Of a stretch of 64,000 nt of DNA, positions 51,771 to 61,335 are shown in pieces. The stretch is from Terriglobia bacterium. Lineage in GTDB: Bacteria; Acidobacteriota; Terriglobia; Acidiferrales; UBA7541. The notes beneath the pieces are model-generated. The model did no database searches. It was not told the origin of the DNA and saw only the letters and a program-made list of their open reading frames with translations. The translations under genes were made by a program, and so were the position numbers. Position 1 is the stretch's first letter; every line of letters starts with the position of its first letter. The stretch is taken from contig JAIQFB010000003.1 of NCBI GenBank assembly GCA_020073485.1, forward strand, positions 62,001 through 126,000, written 5' to 3'.

Positions 51771-53537
51771 ATGGCTCGCCTCCGATTGCAAACTCAACTC
51801 TTGCTTTCCACTCTGGTGATTATTTGTGCGCTTACAGGCGCAATCCTGTTAATCATCCGCAATACGGTGCGCAAACAGATCGATGAGCAAGTGAAGGAAA
51901 GCACGGAAGCCACCGTTCGAGGGTTCGAGAGCGCCCAGAAGCAACTACAGGTCCAGTTGTCCCGGACGGCGGCGTTGCTGGCCGAAATCCCCACACTCAA
52001 GGCGTTGATGACGACGCAGGACGCGCCGACCATCCAAGACGGGTCCGTACCCTTCTGGAACCTCGCGGGAAGCGATTTGTTCCTGCTCGCGGACCCGGTG
52101 GGCCGTGTGGTTGCGCTGCACGTCGAGCAGGCCGGGCTCGGCCGGGAGACAGCGGAGAGCTATGTCACAAGCTCTTTGCATGCAGGGCATGATTCGTCCT
52201 GGTGGTATGCAGGCGGCCGACTCTATTGGGTGTTTTTCCGTCCGATCCTGGCAGGCACCGGAAATAATGCCAAGGTCCTTGGGTTCGTGGCCATCGGATA
52301 TGAGACGAATTCAAGGATTACCGAGCAACTCGGTTCTGTCGAGGGAAGCAAAATCGTGGTCCTGGCGGGCAGTCGCATTATTGCGTCCAACTTTTCTCCG
52401 CAGCAAGAAACTGCGATCCAGGGCCGGATTTCCGCCAAGGGAATTGTTCCCGAAGCGAGCACGTCTGAAGTTATTGTGAATGAAGATGCCTACCGGGTCG
52501 AGAGGGTTGAGCTGCAAGCCACGCCCCCTTCACCCGTACAGTGTTTTGTCTTCATTTCATTGACTCGGCCGATGACCTTCATACGCCAGTTAAACCGCAC
52601 GATTCTGATCGTGGGGTTTACGGCGATACTTCTTGTGTCTTTACTGCTCCGATTTGTTTCGCAAACGATCACACATCCGCTCGACAATCTCGTGGCCGGA
52701 GTGCGTGCGCTTGCCGCTGGCGATTACTCGTACTCGATCACGCCGAGCGGAAGCAGCGAGGTCGTGGAGCTCGCCGAATCCTTCTCAAGAATGCGCGGCG
52801 AACTGCTGGCGTTCCAACGAAAGCAAATCGAGACGGAACGAGTCGCGGCCGTGGGCCGGGCCGCCAATTCCATCTCGCACGATCTTCGCCACTATCTGGC
52901 CGCTCTAGTGGCAAACGCTGAATTTCTGTTCGAGGCGGATAAGCTGCGCATCGATCGGGACGAGGTATACAAGGAAATTCAGACAGCGTCGGAGCAGATC
53001 ACCGAACTGCTCGATTCGTTGCGCGATTTGGCCCGGGAACGTCGCAACATTTCTCCCGTCCCCGCTTCGATGGACGATTCCGTGCGCCGTGCGATCGAAG
53101 CCGTGCGGGGACGCCCGGACTTGCGGGAACAGACCATCTCCGTCCGTCGGACCGGCGACATGTCGGGAGTTTTCGATCCGCAAAAAATGGAGCGCGCATT
53201 TCTCAATCTCGCTCTCAATGCATGCGAGGCCGCCTCAAATCGCCAGGGGAAAATCGAATTCGATATACGGTCCACGCCGGAAACATTCGAGATTCGCATT
53301 TCGGACAACGGGCCGGGTATCCTGCCTGCCATCCGTCACAATCTGTTTGATCCATTTGTCAGCGCGGGGAAACCCAATGGCACAGGCCTGGGGCTTGCCA
53401 TTGTCAGCAAAATCCTTGCCGAACACGGGGGGAGCATCCGCGTGGAGCACACTTCGGAAACCGGAACGACGTTTCTGGCCAGACTGCCGCGGGTTCAGGA
53501 CCCGATGAAGGAAATTCCAGAGAAAGTGATCCTGTAG
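51771..53537 (+). CDS. Sensor histidine kinase with Cache-like periplasmic domain
   Basis: 588 residues. A first membrane helix (about 10-28) and a second (about 280-300) enclose a 250-residue periplasmic domain of double-Cache type (SSWWYAGGRLYWVFFRPIL; GFVAIGYETNSRITEQLG). HAMP follows (TITHPLDNLVAGVRALAAGDYS), then a HisKA-like dimerisation helix with His in SISHDLRHYLAALVANAEF, and an ATPase domain (LNLALNACEAA, DNGPGILP, GTGLGLAIVSKI). The sensor type suggests a small-molecule ligand. It is encoded directly after its likely partner regulator. Confidence 0.92.
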   Translation: MARLRLQTQLLLSTLVIICALTGAILLIIRNTVRKQIDEQVKESTEATVRGFESAQKQLQVQLSRTAALLAEIPTLKALMTTQDAPTIQDGSVPFWNLAGSDLFLLADPVGRVVALHVEQAGLGRETAESYVTSSLHAGHDSSWWYAGGRLYWVFFRPILAGTGNNAKVLGFVAIGYETNSRITEQLGSVEGSKIVVLAGSRIIASNFSPQQETAIQGRISAKGIVPEASTSEVIVNEDAYRVERVELQATPPSPVQCFVFISLTRPMTFIRQLNRTILIVGFTAILLVSLLLRFVSQTITHPLDNLVAGVRALAAGDYSYSITPSGSSEVVELAESFSRMRGELLAFQRKQIETERVAAVGRAANSISHDLRHYLAALVANAEFLFEADKLRIDRDEVYKEIQTASEQITELLDSLRDLARERRNISPVPASMDDSVRRAIEAVRGRPDLREQTISVRRTGDMSGVFDPQKMERAFLNLALNACEAASNRQGKIEFDIRSTPETFEIRISDNGPGILPAIRHNLFDPFVSAGKPNGTGLGLAIVSKILAEHGGSIRVEHTSETGTTFLARLPRVQDPMKEIPEKVIL

Positions 53538-53861
53538 CGTTGCCAATTTGAAGAGAATGTCGCGAATCTGGACGTCGGACTGCGCTCTAAGTGCTGATGG
53601 GGGGCGCTATCCAAGCATACTGGCTCCGAACTGCATCCTGAGGGACTTTGTGGCTTAACTCCTCAATACTGGCCCCGCCAATGCCTGCAATTCGGCCATT
53701 CGGAAGACATTCGACGCGGAAACCACCCGAGTTGAAGGATTGCACAAGCGGGCGGGTATTGCGCTTGCGTCGGGCGAGAGGGGGGTGCCAAGTTTGAAGG
53801 TGAGTTTTGGGGGGAAGGTTTACGCTGCGGGGCCTGGCGAATCTCTCGCCGGGGAGCGTGC
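53538..53861. other. Intergenic region before the PilZ gene
   Basis: No supported gene. A minus-strand frame near 53590-53740 reads GGFRVECLPNGRIAGIGGAS and is protein-like, but it has no start of its own and merges with antisense of the PilZ gene; it may be a fragment. Confidence 0.35.
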
Positions 53862-54407
53862 ATGAAGAATCCATTGCGAAAGGCGCAGGGTGGGCAGGGG
53901 ACATCCGGTGGCGAAGCTTCGACCAGCGTCGAGGACCGCCGGGCGACTCTGAGGCAGCAATTTGTTGCCGAGGCGCAGATTGTCGAGGTCCGGTCCGGGG
54001 TGCGATTCTTGGCGCGGAGCTGCGATCTGGTTTTGCGCGGGTGCTACGTGGATACCTTGCGGCCGTTTCCAGTTGGCACGCTGGTGCGCATCCGGCTGAA
54101 AAAAGACGGGACGGCCATTGAGGCCAACGGCAACGTGGTCTATGAGCTGCCGGGCCTGGGAATGGGCATTGCCTTCCATGATTTGACGCCGGACAGCCAC
54201 GCCGCCATCGAAAAATGGCTTTCCGACACGGGAGGGTGCGAGGAATCGCTTGAGGCGCTGATGCCTCCTTTGGAAGCCGTGCCGCCGGCGGCAAACCGGG
54301 AACAGGCTAGGACGGAATTCGAGGAGCTGGTATGGCCATTGATCCGAAAGGGAATCCTGACCAAGAGCGAGGCGGCCCGCTTTTTAAAAGAATCCTGGGA
54401 AGACTAG
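53862..54407 (+). CDS. PilZ-domain protein
   Basis: 181 residues, ATG with GGGGAG upstream. Residues about 24-125 form a PilZ domain. The Arg-rich clamp is EDRRATLRQQF, and the second motif DLVLRGCYVDT corresponds to DxSxxG with Val for Ser. A Leu/Val barrel follows, with a closing helix (DSHAAIEKWL). A C-terminal extension (about 130-181) ends in EELVWPLIRKGILTKSEAARFL, which looks like a small helix-turn-helix or docking helix. It is a likely c-di-GMP effector; the Ser change leaves binding uncertain. A good terminator follows. Confidence 0.8.
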   Translation: MKNPLRKAQGGQGTSGGEASTSVEDRRATLRQQFVAEAQIVEVRSGVRFLARSCDLVLRGCYVDTLRPFPVGTLVRIRLKKDGTAIEANGNVVYELPGLGMGIAFHDLTPDSHAAIEKWLSDTGGCEESLEALMPPLEAVPPAANREQARTEFEELVWPLIRKGILTKSEAARFLKESWED

Positions 54408-54478
54408 GCAAGAGGTTCTTACGGCCGCGAATCCCGCCCCGCGTTTTGTGCGCGTGAGGCCGGCCGGGATCCACTGAT

Positions 54479-54509
54479 CGCCGCGGGAGAAGAAGACCGC
54501 GGCGTTTTT
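54479..54509 (+). terminator. Rho-independent terminator
   Basis: CGCCGCGG pairs with CCGCGGCG around a 10-nt purine loop, followed by TTTTTC and further T. It lies 72 bases beyond the PilZ stop and is the clearest intrinsic terminator in the window. Confidence 0.85.
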
Positions 54510-54680
54510 CTTTTCTCCGGACAATTCCACCTGACATTACCGATCCAGGCGTCCTCCCGTGCGGGCGCGGGGTTGCTGCCCGTTTGCATTCCCCTCTTGC
54601 ATCGCAATGATACAATCGGCGCGAAATTTTTAGGTGGCGGCGCGCGTAATTCTGGTTGGACTTAATTTTCAGAGGGGCCG

Positions 54681-55250
54681 ATGGAAAACTTCTTGAGATT
54701 GGAGAGCCGGCACACGGGAGAAATCCTGCGGCTGCGCCGGGAGCGCACCGCCGAGGGCCAAACGGTCTTGCTGATCGACGGCTCTCTGCCGCTGCGGGCG
54801 AGCGGCCCTCCGCTGCACGTGCATTTTCAACTGCGCGAGGAAGGCACAGTGAAGGCGGGAACACTGGGAGCGCAAATCGGAAGAAGGAAGATTGTGGCGA
54901 AGGCGGGGGAGAGCGCGGCATTTCCCCCCGGGGTCGTCCACAAATGGTGGAACGCCGGAGAGGATTTATTGGAGTTTAGCGGTCGGGCGACTCCGGCGGG
55001 AGACTTGGATCGCTACCTCCAAGGTATATTCGCAGTTCTCAACGCCAGCGAGATGGGCCGGCCGTCCATCTTTTACATCGCTCACGTGTTGTGGCGGCAC
55101 CGGCGGACACAAGCGGTGATGCTGCCTCCGCCTGCGATTCAACGGATTGTATTTCCGGTGGTGCTTCTGATAGGGCGCGTGTTGGGCAAGTATCGAGGGG
55201 ATACCTGGCCCGGTTCACCCGCGTCATGCACGGGCGCGCCGGAAGGGTAA
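54681..55250 (+). CDS. Cupin-domain protein with C-terminal hydrophobic helix
   Basis: 189 residues, ATG with GAGGGG at 54673-54678. Residues about 30-105 form a single cupin barrel: PPLHVHFQLREEGTVKAGTL carries the HxH-type first motif, and KAGESAAFPPGVVHKWWNAG carries the second motif with the closing His. A helical region follows, then a hydrophobic segment (IQRIVFPVVLLIGRVLG) that may anchor it to the membrane. Cupins of this kind are small metal-binding enzymes or ligand sensors; no substrate can be named. Confidence 0.78.
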   Translation: MENFLRLESRHTGEILRLRRERTAEGQTVLLIDGSLPLRASGPPLHVHFQLREEGTVKAGTLGAQIGRRKIVAKAGESAAFPPGVVHKWWNAGEDLLEFSGRATPAGDLDRYLQGIFAVLNASEMGRPSIFYIAHVLWRHRRTQAVMLPPPAIQRIVFPVVLLIGRVLGKYRGDTWPGSPASCTGAPEG

Positions 55251-55393
55251 GAGACACACGCAGCGGGAATCGCACCCAAGTTCCGGAACCATTGCCGGGT
55301 GACGGAGTAATAAGGCCGAGAGAGCGTACCGGTTGAGTCTTGCTCGCTCTCATTTCGTCTGGGATGCTGGGCGGAGAATTGTCGGAGAGGACC

Positions 55394-56503
55394 ATGCGGA
55401 AAATAGTTGTGAGTTTTGCCCTGCTTGCATTTTCCGGGGCCGCGGGTTTTGCGCAGACACCCAAGGCTTCTGTACGGAAGCCTAAACCGGTGGCGACAAA
55501 GGCGAGTTCCGCGACCGCGGTAACGCGGCTGGCGGCTGCGCCGAAGGACAACTCGGTCGCGACAGACGCGAACCTGAAAATCGCTTTCATCGGCGACGTT
55601 GGCATCGGGGCCAACCAGCACGCGGTTCTGAACCTGATCAAGTCCGAGGGCGTACAGGCCGTCTTGCACCAGGGCGATTTCGATTATCACAACGATCCTG
55701 TGGGTTTTTGGTCCTCGGTCGACAATATTTTGGGCGCCAACTTTCCCTACTTTGTTTCGGTGGGGAACCACGATGTGAGCAAATGGCCGACTACTGCTTC
55801 GCCCTCCTATGCGCGAATGCAATTCGACCGCCTGACCCGCATGGGCGTCACTCCCGACAGCCTGGAATTGAATAACGAAATGTATTCCCTGACCTTCAAG
55901 GGACTGAAAGTCGTGTTCGTGGGCGAAGAAAAGGGAACCGGCGACGCCGTCTACGCCCCTTATATCAGAGACCAGTTGAAATCCGACAACCACGTCTGGA
56001 AGGTTTGCAGCTGGCACAAGAACATGAATGCGATGCAGGTGGGCGACAAAACCGATGACATGGGATGGGGAGTCTACGAGGCCTGCCGGGAAAACGGAGC
56101 GATCATCGCCACGGGCCATGAACACAGCTACGAGCGCACCAAGACGCTGACGAGCATATGGAACCAAGTGTTAGACCCCGACTCCCCCGATCCGAACCGG
56201 CTGGTGGTGGCGCCGGGAAAAACGTTCGCGTTTGTTTCCGGACTCGGCGGAAAAAGCATCCGCGTGCAGAAGCGCTGCTGGCCGGCAGACCCGCCGTACG
56301 GCTGCAAAGGGGAGTGGGCGAAAATCTATACCTCGAATCAAAAAGCGCAGTACGGTGCGCTGTTCATTACGTTCAACGTGAACGGCAATGCGAACAATGC
56401 GCACGGATACTTCAAGACCATCGGCGGGCAGATCGTGGATGAGTTCGACATCGCCAAGGAATCCGGCGCCGCGCAGCATGGTTCCGCCGCACCAGGCAAA
56501 TAG
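55394..56503 (+). CDS. Exported calcineurin-like metallophosphoesterase
   Basis: 369 residues from ATG 55394 (GGAGAGG upstream; a signal peptide RKIVVSFALLAFSGAAGFAQ follows). The dimetal-site motifs occur in order: the first Asp in IAFIGDVGIG, HQGDFDY, VGNHDVSKW, SWHKN and GHEHSYER. The spacing is that of the purple-acid-phosphatase/calcineurin superfamily. A basic Ala/Lys/Pro linker separates the signal from the domain. It would cleave phosphate esters in the periplasm or on the surface. A terminator follows the gene. Confidence 0.9.
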   Translation: MRKIVVSFALLAFSGAAGFAQTPKASVRKPKPVATKASSATAVTRLAAAPKDNSVATDANLKIAFIGDVGIGANQHAVLNLIKSEGVQAVLHQGDFDYHNDPVGFWSSVDNILGANFPYFVSVGNHDVSKWPTTASPSYARMQFDRLTRMGVTPDSLELNNEMYSLTFKGLKVVFVGEEKGTGDAVYAPYIRDQLKSDNHVWKVCSWHKNMNAMQVGDKTDDMGWGVYEACRENGAIIATGHEHSYERTKTLTSIWNQVLDPDSPDPNRLVVAPGKTFAFVSGLGGKSIRVQKRCWPADPPYGCKGEWAKIYTSNQKAQYGALFITFNVNGNANNAHGYFKTIGGQIVDEFDIAKESGAAQHGSAAPGK

Positions 56504-56578
56504 TAGATTTCCGCGTGGAATGCCTCCGGCGGGATGCGCCCGCGAAGAGATGGCACGAATTAAGCACTAAGTAAATAG

Positions 56579-56615
56579 ACTCGCCGTGAATTTCACCCGG
56601 AATGCGGCGAGTTTT
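56579..56615 (+). terminator. Rho-independent-type terminator
   Basis: ACTCGCCG pairs with CGGCGAGT around an 18-nt loop, followed by TTTT. It lies about 75 bases after the metallophosphoesterase stop. Confidence 0.65.
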
Positions 56616-56937
56616 CCCGCTCGATCCCCTCGCAACTTGCGATTTGCCTGATGATTCTCGGGCCTTGAGGGGGAGTTCACAATCCTAGTAGTACCAGGAC
56701 TCGATGACAAAAATTATACATATTAATCAAAAATTTTTATTGACTTAATAATGACCAATCGCCACAATCCGCCAAACCTCGCCATGAGCCTTGATGCTCC
56801 CGGCACGATCGTCCCAGCGGCGTGCGAGGCATTTGCGGATTTTGGGGTCCGCAAGTTCTATCCAAGTAGAAATGCCACTGTTCGGTATAGATGTGTCCCT
56901 GTACCGTCCGGTGAACGGGTGTATCGAGGTGGTGAGC
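56616..56937. promoter_or_regulatory. AT-rich upstream region of the GH57 operon
   Basis: From about 56700 to 56750 the sequence is strongly AT-rich (TTATACATATTAATC, then AAAAATTTTTATTGAC), standing out from its GC-rich surroundings. The operon promoter is most likely here. The exact boxes are not clear. The GH57 frame extends upstream into this region, but that part does not look like the enzyme. Confidence 0.45.
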
Positions 56938-58866
56938 GTGACGATTTCCTTTGCTTTTGTGCATCACGCGAATCAGTACCTAATTACCGAAGGTTACGAG
57001 AACCGGCACGGCTTGCGTGAAGCCGTCGGCTCGATCCGGGAGAAGTCCGGCTTCGCCTGGATCCTCGAACTGCACCGGCGCTACAACATCCCCGCCAATC
57101 TTCATTTGAGCGGCACTCTGATCGAGGCCATTGCCTGGCACCAGCCTGGCTTTCTGGCGCAGGTTCGCGAGTTGATCGGCGCGGGCCTGATCGAAATAGT
57201 GGGAAGCTGCTACGCACAAAATATCATGCGGTTCTTCAGCTACGAGCACAATTTAAGACAGCTCAATGAAGAGTTATCCCTTTACCGCGATCACCTGGGA
57301 ATTGATCCCGAAGACGTCAAAGTGTTCTGGCCGCCCGAGCGCGTCTGGGACACGCCGCGCATGGCTCCGGTGTTGAACGATTCGCGGCTATTGAACGGCG
57401 GTTACCGGTTTGTCCTTCTCGACGACCGGTTGTTGCTGCCCATGAACGGGAGCAATTCGCCGCGCAAGGTCTACGACCGGGAACCGCGACGGGATGCCGA
57501 ATTGTATTGCGCGTGTCCGGTGGAAGACGGACAGGGGCTGATCGCGCTGCCGATCGCAACGCAGCTTCGCCTGAACATTCCTCCGGGAAATGAGGCCCAG
57601 GTCACGAATTTGCGCGAGCATTGCCAGTGGCTCGGTTCGCTGGATGGAGAAGCTCACGCCCCCGGCTTCCTCGCGCTCTATGGCGACGATATGGAAAAGG
57701 CCGCTGGCCTCGGACCCTGGGACAAGAATGCGCCGGAACAGTTCGAGGGCGTGCTTCGCTGGATGAACGAGAATCCCGCCATAAGACCCACGCGAATTTG
57801 CGATTGGAGCGCGAACAGCCGGCCCACGCAGCCACGGCCGATTGACGTGGGAACTTTTCTGGAACTTGCGAATCACTCCGCGGCAGGCGAGGGATACGAA
57901 AACTGGTTCTTCGATCCGCAATGGGATCGCTACCGCCGTTATTTTTCCTGGGCCGACCAAAAAGTGGAGCAGGCTTCTCTCTCTGGAGGAGACGCCGCGC
58001 TCATCGATCTTGCGCAAAAGCATCTCATGACTTCCACCTGGGAGAGCGCCTGGCACACGCCTTCGGAGGGGCCGTTTGGCAATGCCGAATCGCACGGGCA
58101 TCCCAGCCCGTGGATTCGCGCGCTGGGAAGCCATAGCCGTGTCGCTGCGGTCATTGGCGAGGCCGCGCTTTGGGCCGCGCATCACGACGGGCAGGCCCAT
58201 GCCGCATTGCATGACATCGACGCGGACGGCGAGAAGGAACTGATCATCAAGAACGACAAACTTTTTGCGGTGATCACGCCGCGGTGGGGCGGGAGGCTGG
58301 TCGCGCTATTCAGCATCGAAGGCCCGCAGGGAAAAATGGTCATCGGAAATCCCTCCGACGACTGGAATTGGATGGAGGAGCTCAACCGGTTCATGGAAGT
58401 GCCCGCCAATCATCCCGGCGCGCTTAGCGATCGGGGCATGGAGCACGATGCCTACGAGGTTTTGAGAGGGCTGTCGGACGGCCCAGTGGTAGACGTCGAT
58501 TTACAAAACGCGGAAGCGAGCAGCAGTGGATTCGGGTTGATCAAACGGATTCGCCTGGCGCAAGGCGAGGCGCGCATCCAGGTTTCGTACTCCTTGCCGG
58601 AAAGCCTGGAAGGAATCTCCATCGATTTCTCGCTTTCACCGGATTACCTGAATCTTTTGCGCCAGGGCCGCGCGTTATTGAAGCCCTACGAAAATGGCGC
58701 GGCCCGTGGCTGGAGCGCGGATTCCACCGCCGTGTGGATCCGCCAAGAGCAGGGCGCTTCGCTGGCGTGGAGCGAACCGTTCCCCGATGAAGGCGGACAC
58801 AAAGCGACTTTCCGAGTCACAACTTCCAACAGGAACTTTTCTCTGTCGATTGGAGTGACCAGGTGA
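56938..58866 (+). CDS. GH57-family glycoside hydrolase / glucanotransferase
   Basis: About 642 residues from GTG 56938; the frame is open to 56791, but the GH57 domain begins here with ISFAFVHHANQYLI, the family's N-terminal His motif. Further marks are the nucleophile Glu134 in FWPPERVWD and an acid candidate at Asp250/251 in FLALYGDDMEKAAG. C-terminal beta domains resemble those of AmyA-type 4-alpha-glucanotransferases (about 400-640). There is no signal peptide, so it acts on cytoplasmic alpha-glucan. It overlaps the next gene by 4 bases (GTGA) and opens an operon with three phosphotransferase-like proteins and an ABC exporter. The substrate is unknown. Confidence 0.85.
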   Translation: MTISFAFVHHANQYLITEGYENRHGLREAVGSIREKSGFAWILELHRRYNIPANLHLSGTLIEAIAWHQPGFLAQVRELIGAGLIEIVGSCYAQNIMRFFSYEHNLRQLNEELSLYRDHLGIDPEDVKVFWPPERVWDTPRMAPVLNDSRLLNGGYRFVLLDDRLLLPMNGSNSPRKVYDREPRRDAELYCACPVEDGQGLIALPIATQLRLNIPPGNEAQVTNLREHCQWLGSLDGEAHAPGFLALYGDDMEKAAGLGPWDKNAPEQFEGVLRWMNENPAIRPTRICDWSANSRPTQPRPIDVGTFLELANHSAAGEGYENWFFDPQWDRYRRYFSWADQKVEQASLSGGDAALIDLAQKHLMTSTWESAWHTPSEGPFGNAESHGHPSPWIRALGSHSRVAAVIGEAALWAAHHDGQAHAALHDIDADGEKELIIKNDKLFAVITPRWGGRLVALFSIEGPQGKMVIGNPSDDWNWMEELNRFMEVPANHPGALSDRGMEHDAYEVLRGLSDGPVVDVDLQNAEASSSGFGLIKRIRLAQGEARIQVSYSLPESLEGISIDFSLSPDYLNLLRQGRALLKPYENGAARGWSADSTAVWIRQEQGASLAWSEPFPDEGGHKATFRVTTSNRNFSLSIGVTR

Positions 58867-60224
58867 AAACCAACAGAAATGTCGCACGTGGGACTCATCG
58901 AACGGGGCGGGCACTGCGGCTGCACGCCATCGATCCGCTGGCCGGATGGAAGAAAAGAGTGCGTCTGGGCGCACATCGATGGATGGATATGTATACGGCA
59001 ACCCTCGGCGGCCCCGTCGGCTTGGGCGCGGGTCATTCCGCACATCCCGGCGCTGTCTCCTTGCTGAATCAGTTTTCTTCCGCGCACCACGCGGTTCAGC
59101 TGGCGGCGCGCGCCCACTCGGCGGGCGCCTCGCAAATCAGCGCCGTGTTTTTGTTTCTGCTTCCCGTGCTCGCGATGTGCGCGGTGAGGGTCCCGCTGCC
59201 CGAGGCGCTTTTCAATTCCGACTTTCGCGCACGCCTGGGGAGCGTGTTCTCCGAACACCATTCGATAGCGGACTTAACCATTCAGCCGATGCGCCGCCGG
59301 CCGGGAAGCCGCCATGTGTTTTCCTACAAGCTGCTGGTTGCCGACAACCGCACGGGGAAGCACAACGTAGTCGAACTGGTCGGCAAGCAGGATACGACGC
59401 GCGCGGTGGGAAAAGCGGCCAAGGAGTTTGAGGCCATGCGGCTGCTTTGGGGCGCGGGCTTCGGCCAGGACCATCAATTCCGAATTCCGCAGCCGCTGCA
59501 CCACTTTGAGGATTTGCGGATGATCATCCAGGAAAAGGCGCGCGGAACAAAGCTGCGATCGTTCCTGGGCGACGGAAGCGACGCCTCCTTTAATCACGCC
59601 CGCATGACGGGGCAATGGCTGGCGAAGCTGCATAACATGCCTGTCGATTCTCCCCACGAGTGCGCGTACGAAGCCGAGAAAGCCTCGCTGCGTATGTTCG
59701 TCGAGGCGCTCAAGAACGATCAGCCGCAACTCGAATCCGAACTTCGGCAGTACGCCGCGGCCGTCGAGCAGCGCTTTGATACTTTTCAGGGTGTATCGGC
59801 CACGCATGTACACGGCGATTTCCATCCCGATCACGTCTACGTGGCGAGCAACTTTGTCACGGTAATCGATTTTGAGCGGTTCTGCATCGGCGATCCCGCC
59901 CGCGACCTGGGATCCTTTGTCGGCCACATGAGGACAACCGCCTACTCACTCGAGAAATCGATTGAATTCGCGAATCAGGAAATTGACGCCTTTTTGGAAA
60001 GTTACTTCGGCGCTGTGTCGGAACAGCAGGGGAATGCCATCAGCGCGCGTGTCGCTCCGTACGCGGCGCTGTCCAGCCTCGAGGCGCTGTATTACGTGGC
60101 GAGTGTGCTGAAGGTCACGAACCCCGCGCGAGTCGCGATGTACATGCAATGCGTGCGGGAGTCCGGAATGCCTCCGATCGGGGCGGGTTCCCCGGATAAC
60201 AGCGCACGGATCGCTTCAGCTTAG
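58863..60224 (+). CDS. APH-fold phosphotransferase with N-terminal extension (active-site intact)
   Basis: 453 residues starting at GTG overlapping the GH57 stop. The first 120 residues are an extension with a hydrophobic helix (ISAVFLFLLPVLAMCAV) not seen in its two neighbours. A kinase-like aminoglycoside phosphotransferase domain follows. It keeps the catalytic loop HGDFHPDHV (Asp319) and the metal Asp in VTVIDFERFCIGDPARDL; the usual Asn after HxD is His. APH-fold enzymes phosphorylate antibiotics, sugars (maltokinase), choline or lipids. Of the three tandem copies this is the only one with the catalytic Asp. Confidence 0.82.
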   Translation: MKTNRNVARGTHRTGRALRLHAIDPLAGWKKRVRLGAHRWMDMYTATLGGPVGLGAGHSAHPGAVSLLNQFSSAHHAVQLAARAHSAGASQISAVFLFLLPVLAMCAVRVPLPEALFNSDFRARLGSVFSEHHSIADLTIQPMRRRPGSRHVFSYKLLVADNRTGKHNVVELVGKQDTTRAVGKAAKEFEAMRLLWGAGFGQDHQFRIPQPLHHFEDLRMIIQEKARGTKLRSFLGDGSDASFNHARMTGQWLAKLHNMPVDSPHECAYEAEKASLRMFVEALKNDQPQLESELRQYAAAVEQRFDTFQGVSATHVHGDFHPDHVYVASNFVTVIDFERFCIGDPARDLGSFVGHMRTTAYSLEKSIEFANQEIDAFLESYFGAVSEQQGNAISARVAPYAALSSLEALYYVASVLKVTNPARVAMYMQCVRESGMPPIGAGSPDNSARIASA

Positions 60225-60253
60225 CAGTGGCATTGATTTGGGAGAAAAAACGC

Positions 60254-61291
60254 ATGGGTCGTGAAGGAACAAGGCAAGACCGGCGCGCATGGAAACAGAA
60301 TCAGGAAGCCGTCTTCGGCAATCCGGATTTTGTCCACGAGCGGATTCTCGGGCTGTTGCCGGAAGTTGCCGGCGGAGGAGCACGGCCGGAATGGCGCTTT
60401 GAGGTCATCAGGAATAAGGCCGCGGGCAGATCGACACTGCTGTATTCCATCGGCGGCTCCGCGCGAATCTACGGCAAAGCCTATTTCGATTTCGCGGCCG
60501 CGGCCGAGGCGCACCGCTCGCTCACGCACCTCTGGGCGCATGGGTTTGCCTCCGGCTCGTTTCTGGAAGTTCCCGAACCACTGGGAATTATTCCCGAAGC
60601 GAACCTGGTGTTGATGCGCTCGGCCGATGGTGTGCCAATGGACCAGCGCGCGGGAAGCGTTTCGCTGGAAGCGGCTCTGACCGACGCCCGGCTGGCGGCG
60701 CGCTGGCTGGTGAAATACCAGAACACGGCGATTCCGGGGCTGCGCGCGGAATCCCCATGCGAAAAACTTGAAATCCTGAAAATCGCGGATGCCGTCGCAA
60801 AGGTCGCCGCGGAGTGCCCAGAGCATTCCAGCTTGCTGATCGACATGATTCACGACCTGCGGGCGGTTACACCGAAGAGCAACACGTCGCCGCAAGTCAC
60901 GCCCATGCACGGGCAGTTCCGCCCCGCGCACGTGTTTATCGAGGGAAGCCGCGCCACGGTCATCGATGTCGAAAAGCTATGCCTGTCGGACCCGGCGAAG
61001 GACGTGGCGCGCTTCTGCCACGTGCTGAAAAAGACCTGCCTTGAGGAACGCGGGGACCTGGAGCGCGCGGACCGCGTCGCGCAGGAATTCGTCGCGGAAT
61101 ATCGGGCGCACAACAAAGCGAATCTTGAAAACCTGGCCTATTTCCGCGCGCTACTGGCATTCAAGGCGCTCGCGAAATTGTTGAAAAACAGGAAGGTCGA
61201 CGAGGCGCAGCGCGAGTCGATGGGCCGGGCGTATCAGGCGGAATTTGAGCGGTGGGTCAGGAACGGAACGATTTCGGAGATGGCGGCGTAA
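60254..61291 (+). CDS. APH-fold protein lacking the catalytic Asp (pseudokinase-like)
   Basis: 345 residues from ATG 60254 (GGGAG upstream). The fold is recognisable by PMHGQFRPAHVFIEGSRATVIDVEKLCLSDPAKDVARF. In the catalytic loop the Asp of HGD is Gln221, and the following His-Pro is Arg-Pro. The metal-binding Asp (VIDVEK) and the SDPAKD motif remain, so nucleotide binding may persist without catalysis. It has no N-terminal extension. It lies 29 bases after the first copy and 44 before the third, in the same operon. Confidence 0.8.
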   Translation: MGREGTRQDRRAWKQNQEAVFGNPDFVHERILGLLPEVAGGGARPEWRFEVIRNKAAGRSTLLYSIGGSARIYGKAYFDFAAAAEAHRSLTHLWAHGFASGSFLEVPEPLGIIPEANLVLMRSADGVPMDQRAGSVSLEAALTDARLAARWLVKYQNTAIPGLRAESPCEKLEILKIADAVAKVAAECPEHSSLLIDMIHDLRAVTPKSNTSPQVTPMHGQFRPAHVFIEGSRATVIDVEKLCLSDPAKDVARFCHVLKKTCLEERGDLERADRVAQEFVAEYRAHNKANLENLAYFRALLAFKALAKLLKNRKVDEAQRESMGRAYQAEFERWVRNGTISEMAA

Positions 61292-61335
61292 CGCGGTTCG
61301 CGAAGACTTTGGATTTGGGTCTGAAAGGGCAGCCG

